Assembly (NCBI RefSeq): GCF_005869875.1
Contig: NZ_VAWG01000002.1
Location: 310,001-374,000 of the forward strand
Length of the DNA stretch: 64,000 nt
DNA from: Paenibacillus pinistramenti
GTDB taxonomy: Bacteria > Bacillota > Bacilli > Paenibacillales > Paenibacillaceae
Direction of reading: 5' to 3'
The translations under genes and the position numbers were made by a program. Numbering within the stretch: position 1 is the stretch's first letter; every line of letters begins with the position of its first letter. Shown here piece by piece: positions 47,325 through 56,435 of this stretch. The notes under the pieces are model-generated. The model was not told the DNA's origin and made no database searches. It saw only the letters and a list, made by a program, of their open reading frames with translations.

Positions 47325-48680
47325 ATGCCGTTTATGTCACTCCAAAGATTAAAGAAATCCTTGCAGCTCGGCGCTGTCGCAGCTCTTGTCTCCATGCTTG
47401 CAGCCTGCTCCGGCACTTCCGGGGGCCCCGCCGCCGCAGGCGATACTGCAGCAGCCGCGGCCAATACCGGCTCATCCGTCAGCCCCGAAGGACGGGTGGT
47501 GCTGAATTACTGGACCTGGTGGGGCTCGGAAACCCGCAGGCCGATTATCGAGAAGCTGGTCGACGACTTCAACAAGTCCCAGGATAAAATCTACGTGAAG
47601 CATACCTACTATCCTTACTCCGATATTTTCACCAAAGAGCTGGCAGCCGTATCGGCCGGCGACCCGCCTGACATTATGATGAACGACATCAATACAGTTC
47701 AGCAGCGCGCAAGCAAGAACCAGGCTATGAACTTGTCCAAATATGTGGAACGCGACAAGGTTCAGGACCGCTTTTTCCCGGAATTGTGGAACACGGTGCT
47801 ATACAATGGCGATCCTTACGCCCTGCCGTTTAATACCGACACCCGCATGATGTTCTACAACAAGGATGACTTCAAGAATGCCGGCCTGGATCCGGAGAAG
47901 TTCCCTGATACCTGGGATGAGCTGGAACAGGCGGCCCAGAAGCTCGATCAGAAGCACGGTAACACGTACACGCATATCGGGTATTCACCGCAGTTTAACT
48001 CCGACTGGACCCTTCTCCAGCTGAACTTTGACGGCGGCCGCAACTTCTTTGACGAGAACGGAAATCCCGTAGTCAACGCTCCAGCTAAAGCCGAGGCGCT
48101 GCAGTACATCCTGGACAACGCCAAACGGCTCGGGCAAAAGAACATCGACGCCTTTAAAGCGGACTTCGGCAGCCAGCAGGCGAACCCTTTTCTATCCGGA
48201 AAAGTATCCATCTGGACAGACGTCACCAACTTCTACACGCAGATCCGAGATTACGGCGAAGGCATCAACTTCGGTGTAGCACCGCTGCCTGAAACCACAG
48301 AAGGCGCCGGGCACTGGAGCGTCGGCGGCGGCTTTGTCATCGAAATTCCTTACGGCGCCAAGCATCCGGACGAGGCCTGGGAATTCCTCAAGTATATGAC
48401 CGATGTGGAGGCTCAGACGTACTGGGCAGAGAAGAATTTCGACAACGTGGCCAACGTGGAAGCTTCCAATGCGCCGGAGCTGCAGTCCAACCTGGTCTAC
48501 AAAGCATCCGTTGACAATCTGAAATATACGAAGCTGACACCGAACCCGCTCAACGCACCCGATTACATGAATCTGATTAATCCGCAGCGGGATACCATTA
48601 TGCTTGGACAAACCTCGATCCAGGACGGCTTGAACAAAGCGCAGGCCGATGTGGAGAAGCTGGTATCAGGCAGCAAATAA
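47325..48680 (+). CDS. Sugar ABC transporter substrate-binding lipoprotein
   Basis: A 451-residue family 1 (UgpB/MsmE type) extracellular solute-binding lipoprotein. The signal peptide ends in SMLAAC (Cys at about 28), followed by a Gly/Ala/Ser linker. The mature part has VVLNYWTWWGSETR, FNKSQDKIYVKHTYYPYSD, AAVSAGDPPDIMMND and the late WSVGGGFVIEIPYGAKHPDEAWEF (as WSVGGGFVIEI and HPDEAWEFLKYM), typical of oligosaccharide or polyol receptors. The ATG at 47325 follows AAGGGGGA. Two permease genes follow directly. No ATPase gene is present, so an MsmX-type shared ATPase is expected. The bound sugar cannot be told. Confidence 0.93.
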   Translation: MPFMSLQRLKKSLQLGAVAALVSMLAACSGTSGGPAAAGDTAAAAANTGSSVSPEGRVVLNYWTWWGSETRRPIIEKLVDDFNKSQDKIYVKHTYYPYSDIFTKELAAVSAGDPPDIMMNDINTVQQRASKNQAMNLSKYVERDKVQDRFFPELWNTVLYNGDPYALPFNTDTRMMFYNKDDFKNAGLDPEKFPDTWDELEQAAQKLDQKHGNTYTHIGYSPQFNSDWTLLQLNFDGGRNFFDENGNPVVNAPAKAEALQYILDNAKRLGQKNIDAFKADFGSQQANPFLSGKVSIWTDVTNFYTQIRDYGEGINFGVAPLPETTEGAGHWSVGGGFVIEIPYGAKHPDEAWEFLKYMTDVEAQTYWAEKNFDNVANVEASNAPELQSNLVYKASVDNLKYTKLTPNPLNAPDYMNLINPQRDTIMLGQTSIQDGLNKAQADVEKLVSGSK

Positions 48681-48712
48681 ACAAGAAAACATTCTAGAAA
48701 GAGGTGCAGCAC

Positions 48713-49648
48713 ATGGCACACCATCAGCCAGCAGAAGCCGGAAAAGGCTGGTCGTTAGCCGGACGTGAAGCGCTCCAGGGGTATCTGTTCGTCAGCCCCT
48801 GGATCATCGGCTTCCTGCTCTTTACCGCCGGCCCGATGCTGTTCTCGCTTTATGCCAGTTTCACCAACTATGACATCACTTCGCAGATGGCCTGGATCGG
48901 CATTCATAACTATGACACGATGCTCAATCACGATCCGCTCTTCTGGAAATCGCTGCGCAATACGCTTTATTTCGTCGTCGTAAGCGTTCCGCTGCAAACC
49001 GCAGCGGGGCTTGTGCTGGCGGTCATTCTGAACCGGAAGATGCCGGGCATCCGGCTCTTCCGTACCGTGTTCTACCTGCCGTCCATTTTGTCCGGCGTCG
49101 GTGTTTATGTGCTGTGGATGATGCTGCTCTCCCCAAGCGCGGGTCTTGTGAACCTGACTCTTGGCTGGTTCGGCATTGACGGTCCGGCATGGCTCACCGA
49201 TCCGGCCTGGACGAAGAACGCCATCATCCTGATGAAGCTCTGGGGCGCCGGCAGCATGATGCTGCTCTATCTGGCCAGCCTGCAGGGCGTCCCCCGCAAG
49301 CTGTACGAGGCGGCGGAGCTGGACGGTGCGGGAAGGCTCCGCAAATTCTGGCACGTTACACTGCCGATGATCACGCCAGTTATCTTTTTCGAGATTGTTA
49401 CCGGTCTTATCGGCGGGTTTCAAATCTTTCAGGAAGGATACGTCATGGGCTACGGCAATGATCCCGGTGCGCCGATGAACTCCCTTCTCTTCTACAATCT
49501 GCACATGTTTCTTAAGGCCTTTAAAGTCTTTGACATGGGATATGCGATGGCGATGGCCTGGTTCCTGTTCCTGATCGTACTGCTGCTCACGCTGATTAAT
49601 CTGACCTTGTCCAGATTCTGGGTGCATTATGAAGGAGGGGAACAATAA
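48713..49648 (+). CDS. Sugar ABC transporter permease (MalF/UgpA type)
   Basis: A 311-residue inner-membrane permease of the BPD_transp_1 family with six hydrophobic helices. GYLFVSPWIIGFLLFTAGPM opens helix 1, and the ATPase-coupling EAA loop reads YEAAELDGAGRLRKFWHVTLPM near residue 205 (as YEAAELDGAG and FWHVTLPM). I choose the ATG at 48713, 6 nt after GAGGTG; a GTG at 48704 overlaps the ribosome site. It starts 32 nt after the lipoprotein gene and its last base overlaps the next permease, so the three genes form one operon. It builds half of the transmembrane channel. Confidence 0.93.
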   Translation: MAHHQPAEAGKGWSLAGREALQGYLFVSPWIIGFLLFTAGPMLFSLYASFTNYDITSQMAWIGIHNYDTMLNHDPLFWKSLRNTLYFVVVSVPLQTAAGLVLAVILNRKMPGIRLFRTVFYLPSILSGVGVYVLWMMLLSPSAGLVNLTLGWFGIDGPAWLTDPAWTKNAIILMKLWGAGSMMLLYLASLQGVPRKLYEAAELDGAGRLRKFWHVTLPMITPVIFFEIVTGLIGGFQIFQEGYVMGYGNDPGAPMNSLLFYNLHMFLKAFKVFDMGYAMAMAWFLFLIVLLLTLINLTLSRFWVHYEGGEQ

Positions 49649-50562
49649 TGAATATGACCGCCTTCAGCAAAAGGGAGTATCCCAGCGGGCAGGCGCGCAA
49701 GGCTGCATTCTTTGCCTTATCCCGGCGCAAGCCCCTCAGTGATAAGCTGATGACCCTGTTCATGCTGCTGCTGATGACGCTGATCGGTGTAATGATGCTT
49801 GTCCCGCTCTGGTGGATGATTTCAACCTCACTCAAGTCCATGCGGGAGATTATGGCATATCCGCCGACAATCGTGCCGGAGCACGTTCATTGGGATAACT
49901 ATATTCATGCCTGGCAGAAAGGACACTTCGGGCGATACACGCTGAACACGCTCTTTCTCGCCGGAATTGGCGTACTCTCTCACGTCCTGTCCAATACGTT
50001 TGTCGCCTACGGCTTCGCCAAGATCCGGTTCAAAGGCAAGAAGCTGCTGTTCTCCGTCATGCTCGGCACAATGATGATTCCAAGCTTTGTGACGCTGATT
50101 CCGCAGTATATCCTGTTCTCAAAGCTTCATTGGATCAACACGTACCTGCCGCTGACGGTGCCCGGGTTCTTCGGGAGCGCCTTTCAGATTTTTCTGGTGA
50201 GACAGTTCTTCCTGACGATTCCGAATGAATTGATCGAAGCCGGCAAGGTGGATGGTGCCAGTCATTTCCGAATTTGGGGCCAGCTGATGCTCCCCCTCTC
50301 CCTGCCCGTCATTGCGACGATCGCGATTATGACGTTTCAGGGGGCATGGAACGATTTTACCGGCCCTCTCATTTACATCAATTCGGAGTCGCTGTTCAAC
50401 CTGCAGATCGGCCTGCAGTCCTTCAAGAGCACCGAAACGACGCAGTGGCATTATTTAATGGCCGGTTCGGTCATCGTGCTGCTGCCTGTAGTTCTTCTGT
50501 TCTTCCTCTTTCAAAAATATTTCATCGAAGGCATGAACATTTCTTCGGGAACCAAGGGCTGA
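49648..50562 (+). CDS. Sugar ABC transporter permease (MalG/UgpE type)
   Basis: A 304-residue permease, the partner of the upstream MalF-type protein. It has six hydrophobic segments, the motif WWMISTSLKSMREIM after helix 1 and the EAA coupling loop ELIEAGKVDGASHFRIWGQLMLPL near residue 195 (as ELIEAGKVDGAS and FRIWGQLMLPL). The ATG at 49648 overlaps the previous stop codon by one base, with GAAGGAGGGG 7 nt upstream inside the preceding gene. A terminator follows at 50613. The operon ends here without an ATPase gene, a common arrangement for carbohydrate importers in Bacillota. Confidence 0.93.
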   Translation: MNMTAFSKREYPSGQARKAAFFALSRRKPLSDKLMTLFMLLLMTLIGVMMLVPLWWMISTSLKSMREIMAYPPTIVPEHVHWDNYIHAWQKGHFGRYTLNTLFLAGIGVLSHVLSNTFVAYGFAKIRFKGKKLLFSVMLGTMMIPSFVTLIPQYILFSKLHWINTYLPLTVPGFFGSAFQIFLVRQFFLTIPNELIEAGKVDGASHFRIWGQLMLPLSLPVIATIAIMTFQGAWNDFTGPLIYINSESLFNLQIGLQSFKSTETTQWHYLMAGSVIVLLPVVLLFFLFQKYFIEGMNISSGTKG

Positions 50563-50612
50563 GCATCAGCCTAGAACTTTGGCTCGTCACAAACGTTTGC
50601 TGCAAAAACAAT

Positions 50613-50653
50613 CAAGCCGGATGCTGAACCAGCATTCGGCTTGTTCGATTTTA
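50613..50653 (+). terminator. Terminator of the sugar ABC operon
   Basis: CAAGCCGGATGCT (50613-50625) and AGCATTCGGCTTG (50631-50643) pair with one mismatch around a 5-nt loop, followed by TTCGATTTTA. Confidence 0.85.
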
Positions 50654-50700
50654 CATGGATATTGGCCTTCTTTCACATGAATATTGGCCTTTGGCCCTGG

Positions 50701-52179
50701 CTAACCAATTAATATTTTCTCTTCCGGATACTTGAGATTTGGAGCTTTGCGTGAGCGGGTCAGGGCTAATGCAATGGTCAGCGGTCCCAAACGGCCGACA
50801 AACATCAGCACCATAATGATGCATCTGCCCCAATCGCTTAAATGCGGAGTTACTCCCAGCGTGAGACCAACTGTACCGAATGCAGACACCGCTTCAAAAG
50901 CAAGATTCATTAATGGAATGCCGGTTTCCGTAATTTGCAGAAGGAAGCTTGCCGTAAAGACAAGCCCGATCCCGATCATGGCAATGGCCATTGCCCGGAA
51001 GACCAAATCCTTGGGAATTCTTCTCCGCAGGAAAGTAATATCCTCTCTCTGCTTGACGAATGTCCAAACAACCAGCAGCAGCAGGAAGAAGCTCGTGATC
51101 TTAATACCGCCCGCTGTTGAACCGGAAGCCCCGCCTATAAACATCAATCCCATCATCAGCATAACCGAATCACTGTTCATTTGAGTTAAATCGATTGTAT
51201 TAAAGCCGGCAGTTCTGGGGACTGTTCCCTGAAAATAAGAGGCTATAATCTGATCGCTTAACGGCAGAGAGCCCAAGGTCAATGGATTGTGGCGCTCCAG
51301 CAGGAAAAATAGCACGGAAGCAGCCCCATTCAGCAGAAGGGTCACTGCCATTACCGTTTTGGTATTCAAGGACCATTGCCGGATGTTTCTCTTTTGCAGC
51401 ACTTCCAGGATAACCGTAAAACCCAGCCCCCCAATAATATATAAAGAGGACAAGACCAGATTAACCGGCCAGCTGCCAACATAAGCCGTCATGCTTGCGT
51501 AGTTGCCCATAATATCGAACCCGGCGTTATTAAATGAAGAGATGGAATGAAAAATCCCGTAATAAACCGCCCAGCCTAACGGCATGTCTCTTGCCCAAGT
51601 CAATGCAAGCAGCAACGCCCCCGCCCCTTCAACAATCAGTGTCATCATCAGCACCATTTGGACCAGCTTGACAATGCCGGACAGGTTAAACTGGTTCAGC
51701 GCACTTTGTGCCATTAAACGGTTGGATAAGCTGATCTTCTTGCCCAACAGCAGCGCAACCAGAATACCAAAGGTCATGAAGCCCAGCCCGCCGACCTGGA
51801 TAAGCAGCAATAGCACGATCTGGCCAAACGCTGTAAAGGTTGTTCCGGTATCGGTCACGACAAGCCCGGTTACACATACCGCTGATGTCGCTTCAAACAA
51901 GGCATCGAGAAAAGTAATGGCCTTGCCGGGTTTAAGAGAAACGGGAAGCATCAGGAGCAGAGCGCCAAGTACAATCAAGATCAGAAAGCCTAAAGATAAA
52001 GTTTGAGGAGGACTGAAGCGTATCTGGTTAATGCGCTTCAACTGCCTGTTTTGATTGCCGGGCTGATTATTGGGCTGATGATTAGGCAGCATTTTGTTTA
52101 GTCGTTTATTTGGGTTATGGTTCTGGTCTTGGTTCTGGTTTTGGTTCTGGAATTCGTTATGCGTTTTAGTTTGAAACAT
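50701..52179 (-). CDS. ktrB: KtrB/TrkH-family potassium uptake subunit with Asn/Gln-rich N terminus
   Basis: A 492-residue membrane subunit of a Ktr-type potassium uptake system. Four pore loops hold the selectivity-filter glycines: TSAVCVTGLVV, FNNAGFDIM, TVPRTAGFNTID and SAFGTVGLTLGV. GGASGSTAGGIKITSF near residue 365 is the gating loop of helix D-M2. It needs a KtrA/KtrC RCK subunit, which is not encoded here. Residues 8-47 are an unusual low-complexity Asn/Gln/His/Pro stretch from DNA repeats, about 45 residues more than common KtrB proteins. The ATG at 52179 has AGGAG upstream. It follows the Na+/H+ antiporter gene by 18 nt, so the two are probably cotranscribed. Confidence 0.92.
   Translation of the reverse strand: MFQTKTHNEFQNQNQNQDQNHNPNKRLNKMLPNHQPNNQPGNQNRQLKRINQIRFSPPQTLSLGFLILIVLGALLLMLPVSLKPGKAITFLDALFEATSAVCVTGLVVTDTGTTFTAFGQIVLLLLIQVGGLGFMTFGILVALLLGKKISLSNRLMAQSALNQFNLSGIVKLVQMVLMMTLIVEGAGALLLALTWARDMPLGWAVYYGIFHSISSFNNAGFDIMGNYASMTAYVGSWPVNLVLSSLYIIGGLGFTVILEVLQKRNIRQWSLNTKTVMAVTLLLNGAASVLFFLLERHNPLTLGSLPLSDQIIASYFQGTVPRTAGFNTIDLTQMNSDSVMLMMGLMFIGGASGSTAGGIKITSFFLLLLVVWTFVKQREDITFLRRRIPKDLVFRAMAIAMIGIGLVFTASFLLQITETGIPLMNLAFEAVSAFGTVGLTLGVTPHLSDWGRCIIMVLMFVGRLGPLTIALALTRSRKAPNLKYPEEKILIG
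52119..52150. repeat. 12-bp tandem repeat inside ktrB
   Basis: GGTTCTGGTCTT, GGTTCTGGTTTT and GGTTCTGG run head to tail at 52119-52150. On the coding strand they give the NQNQNQDQN segment near the KtrB N terminus. Confidence 0.9.
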
Positions 52180-52197
52180 GCGTGTTACTCCTGTAAA

Positions 52198-53445
52198 TTA
52201 TTTTTGCCTGGCTGCAGCGCTGTCTGATTCCGGCTGGCTTAAACCGAGCTTGATCACCAAAGGTTTGATGGATAAGCCTTGTATAAGCAGTGAGAACAGC
52301 ACCACGCTGAAAGTAAGAACAAGGACATCTCTTCTGCCCTCAAACGTTTCGGGAAGACTCAGTGCAAGCGCGAGCGACAAACTCCCCTTGAGTCCTCCCC
52401 AGTTAAGAACCATTTTCCAGGAAGAAGGAAAGGCTTTAAGCGGGGCGGTACTTACATATAAGGCTATCGTTCTGCCCGCAAGCACAATGAGCACGGCGGC
52501 TAACACAAGCGGCCACTGCCGGCCAAAGGTAATCCATTGAATCTCAAGCCCGATCATCAGAAAGATCAAGGAATTGGCAAGCAGGGTGATGGTGTCCCAG
52601 AACGAATTGATGTTCATTTGGGTCTTATCCGACATTCCCACTTTAGCGCCATAGCTTCCAAAGATCAATCCTGCTGTTACAACCGCAATAACGCCAGATA
52701 CGCGAAAATGCTCCGCAATAAAATAGCAGCCGAAGAAGAGCAGCATGGAGAAAGCAATTTCCAGCGGATAGTCGTCATACAGGCGGAGAAGCTGCGAGAA
52801 CACATAGCCAAGAACAGCACCCAGCGCCAGACCGCCCAATCCAAACTGGAAAAAGAGGAGCAAGCCATGTCCAAGACCTGCCCAGCCCATTTCCAGATAG
52901 GTAAACAGATACACCGAAGAAATTTGGAACAGCACGACCGCAATTCCGTCATTGAGCAGGGATTCTCCTTCAATAACCGTCACAATGGTCTTTGGAACCC
53001 CCATCGATTTAAAGATCGAGATTACACTAATCGGGTCCGTGGCGCTCATTAGTGCCCCAAAAGTAAAAGCAACAGGCAGGGGAAGCTTCAGCAGATAGTA
53101 ACTAAGCAGAGCAATAACCGCAAAAGAGATCAAGGTCCCGCCAAACGCCAACGCTGCGACGGGTTTCGCTTGTTCCCTTAAATGTGACACGGGCATCTTA
53201 ATGGCTGCGTCACCCAGCAGGATCGGCAGGAACAGGGAGATGATGATCCCCTGAAAAATATGTGACTGTGTAATAAAGGACTTCGCATCCTCCAGAGGAG
53301 GAATATCCGCTAATCCAATAATCAAGCCTACAATAACTAGAGCAATCGAGTAAGGAAGGTTTATTTTCTTGGAAAGTGCAATGACAAAAACCGATATGGC
53401 GAGCAGTACCAGCAATTCAATAAACACAGAATCAAAAGAATGCAT
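52198..53445 (-). CDS. Na+(K+)/H+ antiporter, CPA1 (NhaP-like) family
   Basis: A 415-residue cation:proton antiporter with about 12 hydrophobic segments. The CPA1 signatures are GALMSATDPISVISIF near residue 125 (the unwound helix 4 Thr-Asp-Pro), VIEGESLLNDGIAVVLFQ near 150 with the Asn-Asp ion-binding pair, and NWGGLKGSLSLALALSLP near 350. The ATG at 53445 has GGGAGG only 4 nt upstream, a short spacing, but longer starts have no site. It probably exports Na+ or K+ in exchange for protons. The ktrB gene follows 18 nt later, an arrangement that pairs export and uptake for pH and turgor control. Confidence 0.9.
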   Translation of the reverse strand: MHSFDSVFIELLVLLAISVFVIALSKKINLPYSIALVIVGLIIGLADIPPLEDAKSFITQSHIFQGIIISLFLPILLGDAAIKMPVSHLREQAKPVAALAFGGTLISFAVIALLSYYLLKLPLPVAFTFGALMSATDPISVISIFKSMGVPKTIVTVIEGESLLNDGIAVVLFQISSVYLFTYLEMGWAGLGHGLLLFFQFGLGGLALGAVLGYVFSQLLRLYDDYPLEIAFSMLLFFGCYFIAEHFRVSGVIAVVTAGLIFGSYGAKVGMSDKTQMNINSFWDTITLLANSLIFLMIGLEIQWITFGRQWPLVLAAVLIVLAGRTIALYVSTAPLKAFPSSWKMVLNWGGLKGSLSLALALSLPETFEGRRDVLVLTFSVVLFSLLIQGLSIKPLVIKLGLSQPESDSAAARQK

Positions 53446-53580
53446 TAGACCTCCCGGCAGAAACACCATTATTAGGTACAGTATATACATAAATAGCCGC
53501 TCACCATTCTGATGAATCGGGAAGTGCTGCTATAATTAGGGAATCCACACGATTTCGTTTGATAGAAAGGGGATAACCTG

Positions 53581-54423
53581 ATGCTGGAACATGACCGAAT
53601 GCTGGAATCTGAACAGACAAGAAACAACAATATTAACCGCTTTAACGGATTCGGACAGCTGTACGATGAGAACAGGCCGCAGGCGCCTGCCGCAATTATT
53701 CCGATTATTGAGGGTTATTTGGGCGGCGTACCGAACACGGTCGTCGATGTCGGCTGCGGCACCGGCCTGTCCTCCTTTATCTGGCTCGGCGAAGCGCAGC
53801 AGATCATAGGTGCCGAGCCCAACGACGACATGCGCGCTGCTGCGGTGGACAAATGGAGAAGGCTGGGCGAGCCAGCAGGCATTCAATTTGTAAGAAGACT
53901 GTCCCATCAGCTGGAGCTTCCCGGACATTCGGCAGACGTGATCACCTGTTCACAATCCTTTCATTGGATGGAGCCGGAGAGCACGCTTGCCGAGTTCGCT
54001 CGTGTCCTGAAGCCCGGCGGCGTGTTCGCCGCTTACGACTGCGATTGGCCGCCCGCCTTCCGCTGGGAGATCGAAGACCAGTATTTAAAGCTGCATGCGC
54101 TTGGGGATCATCTGGCCCGTGAGCTGGCTCCGCAGGACCAGCAGGCCAGGAAATGGAGCAAGGACGAGCATCTCAAGCATATCCGGGAATCCGGCCTGTT
54201 CCGGTATGCCCGGGAGATTGTGTTTCATCAGACGGAAAAATTTGATGCCGGCCGCTACGTGAATCTGGCTCTAAGCCAAGGCGGCATCCAAACCGCTTTA
54301 AAGCTGGGCGCACCGGATCTTCCGGAAGCGGTGGAAGCCTTTCGCGTGCAAGCCGAGGCGGCTTTTGCGGGGGAATCCCGGGATCTGCTGATCAGCTACC
54401 GGATGCGGATCGGGGTTAAATAA
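53581..54423 (+). CDS. Class I SAM-dependent methyltransferase
   Basis: A 280-residue methyltransferase of the Methyltransf_11 type. Motif I is VVDVGCGTGLSSFIWLG near residue 55, the acidic residue after strand 2 is in IGAEPNDDM, motif post-II is in SHQLELPGHSADVITCSQSFHWM (as LELPGHSADVITCSQSFHW, near 113-131), and RVLKPGGVFAAYDCDWPP is the strand 5 region. The SQSFHWM and RVLKPGG pattern is common in UbiE/BioC-like enzymes acting on small molecules; the acceptor is unknown. The ATG at 53581 follows AAAGGGG. Its 5' end has two MLE repeats (MLEHDRMLES). It converges with thpR. Confidence 0.88.
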   Translation: MLEHDRMLESEQTRNNNINRFNGFGQLYDENRPQAPAAIIPIIEGYLGGVPNTVVDVGCGTGLSSFIWLGEAQQIIGAEPNDDMRAAAVDKWRRLGEPAGIQFVRRLSHQLELPGHSADVITCSQSFHWMEPESTLAEFARVLKPGGVFAAYDCDWPPAFRWEIEDQYLKLHALGDHLARELAPQDQQARKWSKDEHLKHIRESGLFRYAREIVFHQTEKFDAGRYVNLALSQGGIQTALKLGAPDLPEAVEAFRVQAEAAFAGESRDLLISYRMRIGVK

Positions 54424-54454
54424 AAAATAGGCAGGCGCTTTGGCAAGCGTCTGC
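54422..54454 (-). terminator. Terminator of thpR
   Basis: GCAGGCGCTT (54431-54440) and AAGCGTCTGC (54445-54454) pair with one wobble around TGGC; the minus strand continues CTATTTTTTATTT. It touches the thpR stop codon. Confidence 0.85.
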
Positions 54455-55074
54455 TATATTCCAAACCGTACTTGTGCAACGGCTTCATACATCGGCTGCC
54501 TGCCCATTCGGGTGCGGTACAACACAACCGAATCGGCTTGCCAGACGCCGAAATCAGACGGCTGGTCAAGGATGGAACCGTCGAAAGAGGCACCGTGGGC
54601 GGACTTGCGCGCCAGTGTGACGTGAGGACTGTAGGGCCGCTGTTCGGGAACAAAGCCAAGCGGCTCCAATGCCGATACCACTGTCTCGTGTAAATGAGCC
54701 AGCTTGTCCCTCTCTCCGGTCACCGCTGCCCAAAGCACGCGGGGGCTCTCGGGACGGCCAAATATGCCTGTTCCGGACAGCCCCAGCTCGAAAGGAGCTG
54801 TTGCTGCGGCAGCTGCGTGCAGGGCCTGTTCGATCCCGGGGACAGCAGGAGGAGCAACATCACCGAGAAACTGCACTGTGATATGGTAGTCCTCCGGAAA
54901 CACCCATTTCTGAAACTTCAGCCTGCCGCGCTGCTCCCGGCACCAGGCGTCAAGGCGCTGCTTTATCTCAGCCGGAAGCGGCACGGCAGCGAATAACCGC
55001 CAGGGCGCTTGCTCCCTTTGTTCATTCGAAGCATCCGTTCCGCTGTTTTGGAAATGTTCATGGCTTGTATCCAC
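54454..55074 (-). CDS. thpR: RNA 2',3'-cyclic phosphodiesterase ThpR (2H family)
   Basis: A protein of about 206 residues in the 2H phosphoesterase superfamily (LigT/ThpR), which opens 2',3'-cyclic phosphates on RNA ends. The two catalytic HxT motifs are visible: HITVQFLGDV near residue 64 and HVTLARKS near residue 150. LFAAVPLP and ELGLSGTGIFGRPESPRVLWA are standard family strands. I chose the GTG at 55074, with GGGGG 7 nt upstream; the ATG at 55119 lacks a ribosome site, so the start is uncertain by 15 codons. The first 25 residues are not conserved. It is a single-gene unit with a terminator touching its stop codon. Confidence 0.9.
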   Translation of the reverse strand: MDTSHEHFQNSGTDASNEQREQAPWRLFAAVPLPAEIKQRLDAWCREQRGRLKFQKWVFPEDYHITVQFLGDVAPPAVPGIEQALHAAAAATAPFELGLSGTGIFGRPESPRVLWAAVTGERDKLAHLHETVVSALEPLGFVPEQRPYSPHVTLARKSAHGASFDGSILDQPSDFGVWQADSVVLYRTRMGRQPMYEAVAQVRFGI

Positions 55075-55191
55075 GCCTAATCCCCCATCTCTTCGCATTG
55101 ATCTCATTTCCGTTATCATAATATAGTTTCTGCAGGGATCAAAATCCCGGCTGAAAAAGAACCTTCCACGCTCATTAACGTTTCCATCAAC

Positions 55192-55225
55192 AAAAAAAAC
55201 GCCCCGACCAGCCTGGTCTGAGGCG
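55192..55225 (-). terminator. Terminator of the thi operon
   Basis: On the minus strand ACGCCTCAGACCA and TGGTCGGGGCGT form a two-part stem with a small internal loop, followed by TTTTTTT. It lies about 60 nt after the thiO stop. Confidence 0.88.
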
Positions 55226-55286
55226 TAGAATCTGCCGCTGTGCTGCTCCGTTTATGATAATCAAACTTCAAATCATCACTAAACCC

Positions 55287-56408
55287 TCACACCGGGCCGA
55301 ACCGTTCGGGCCGGAATGCTGCGCACCAGGCCGGCAGCGCCCGCCCGTCAATGCAGTCGGCGGTCAGCTTCGCGGTCACCGGGCTGAGCAGTATGCCGTT
55401 CCGGTAATGACCTACCGCTAGGAGCACGCGGGGGTGTCCCTGCAGCCGCCCGATCAGCGGCGCCCCGTCCTGGGTGGCCGGGCGCAGTCCTGCCCAGCGG
55501 TGGAAGGGCTTCCGCCCCTCCAGAGCCGGGATCATTTTCTTATTCCAGTGAATAAGGCGGTCGATGCCTCTCTCCGTTACTGAAGTGTCGAACCCGGCCA
55601 TGTCCTCGGACGCTCCGCACACCAGTGTCCCTCCTTCTTTCTGCACCAGATAACCCTGGCTGCTGAACACCATGTGCCTGAGCGGCGGATCACTGCCTTC
55701 TGCACGATAGGCGCAGATCTGCCCCCTGATCGGGCGCACCGGAATGCGAATGCCTAACAGGCCAGACCATTCGCCGGCCCATGCTCCGGCAGCGATGACC
55801 AGCTGGTCACCGGTGAAGAACCGGCCATCCGCTGCGGCTGCTTCAATCCGCTCATCCAGGTCTCCTAGCCGGATTCCGCCCAGGTCTTCCTCGATCTGCA
55901 CGCCCAGCCTGCGGCAGCCTTGCTCCAGCGCTTTGACATAGTCAGGCGCATAGACATGGCTCTCCTCCGGCGTCCAAAGCGCCGCCCGCACCTGCCGGGA
56001 CAGCTGGGCCTCGGCCGCGAACAGCCGGTCCCCCTCGAGGATTTCGGCCGAGGAGCCATGCTCCCGCTGCCACAGGCGGCGGCTCTCCAGGGCGAGCATA
56101 TCCGCTTCATGGCAGACCGCATACAGGCTGCCGGAGGCCGTGTATTCAAAACCGCAGGCCGACACCTGCCTGACCCGTCTCTGCCATTCCGGATACAGCT
56201 CCAGACTTGCCCGGCACAGCTGGAAAAAATCATCCGGAGACTCCAGATTCTCCGAATAAGGCGCCAGCATCCCCGCCGCAGCTCCGGAAGCCTGGCCTCC
56301 GCAGCGGCCTGCTTCAAGCACTGTAACTTCATATCCCCGTCCAGCCAGCTCAAAGGCGCTGGCCAGACCAATCACTCCGCCGCCCATAACAAGGATGCGC
56401 TGCTTCAT
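55287..56408 (-). CDS. thiO: Glycine oxidase ThiO
   Basis: A 373-residue FAD-dependent amine oxidase that oxidises glycine to the imine needed by ThiG for thiazole formation. The dinucleotide-binding motif is VMGGGVIGLASAFELAGRGY at residues 7-26 with the ribose-binding Glu in VTVLEAG. GQASGAAAGMLAPYSE (near 41), VIAAGAWAGEWS (near 205) and the C-terminal GLRPATQDGAPLIGR and GHYRNGILLSPVTA are characteristic DAO-family parts. The ATG at 56408 follows GGGAG by 8 nt. It is the last gene of the operon, 27 nt after thiG. Confidence 0.95.
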   Translation of the reverse strand: MKQRILVMGGGVIGLASAFELAGRGYEVTVLEAGRCGGQASGAAAGMLAPYSENLESPDDFFQLCRASLELYPEWQRRVRQVSACGFEYTASGSLYAVCHEADMLALESRRLWQREHGSSAEILEGDRLFAAEAQLSRQVRAALWTPEESHVYAPDYVKALEQGCRRLGVQIEEDLGGIRLGDLDERIEAAAADGRFFTGDQLVIAAGAWAGEWSGLLGIRIPVRPIRGQICAYRAEGSDPPLRHMVFSSQGYLVQKEGGTLVCGASEDMAGFDTSVTERGIDRLIHWNKKMIPALEGRKPFHRWAGLRPATQDGAPLIGRLQGHPRVLLAVGHYRNGILLSPVTAKLTADCIDGRALPAWCAAFRPERFGPV

Positions 56409-56435
56409 TGGTTACACTCCCGACCTGTGACTTTA

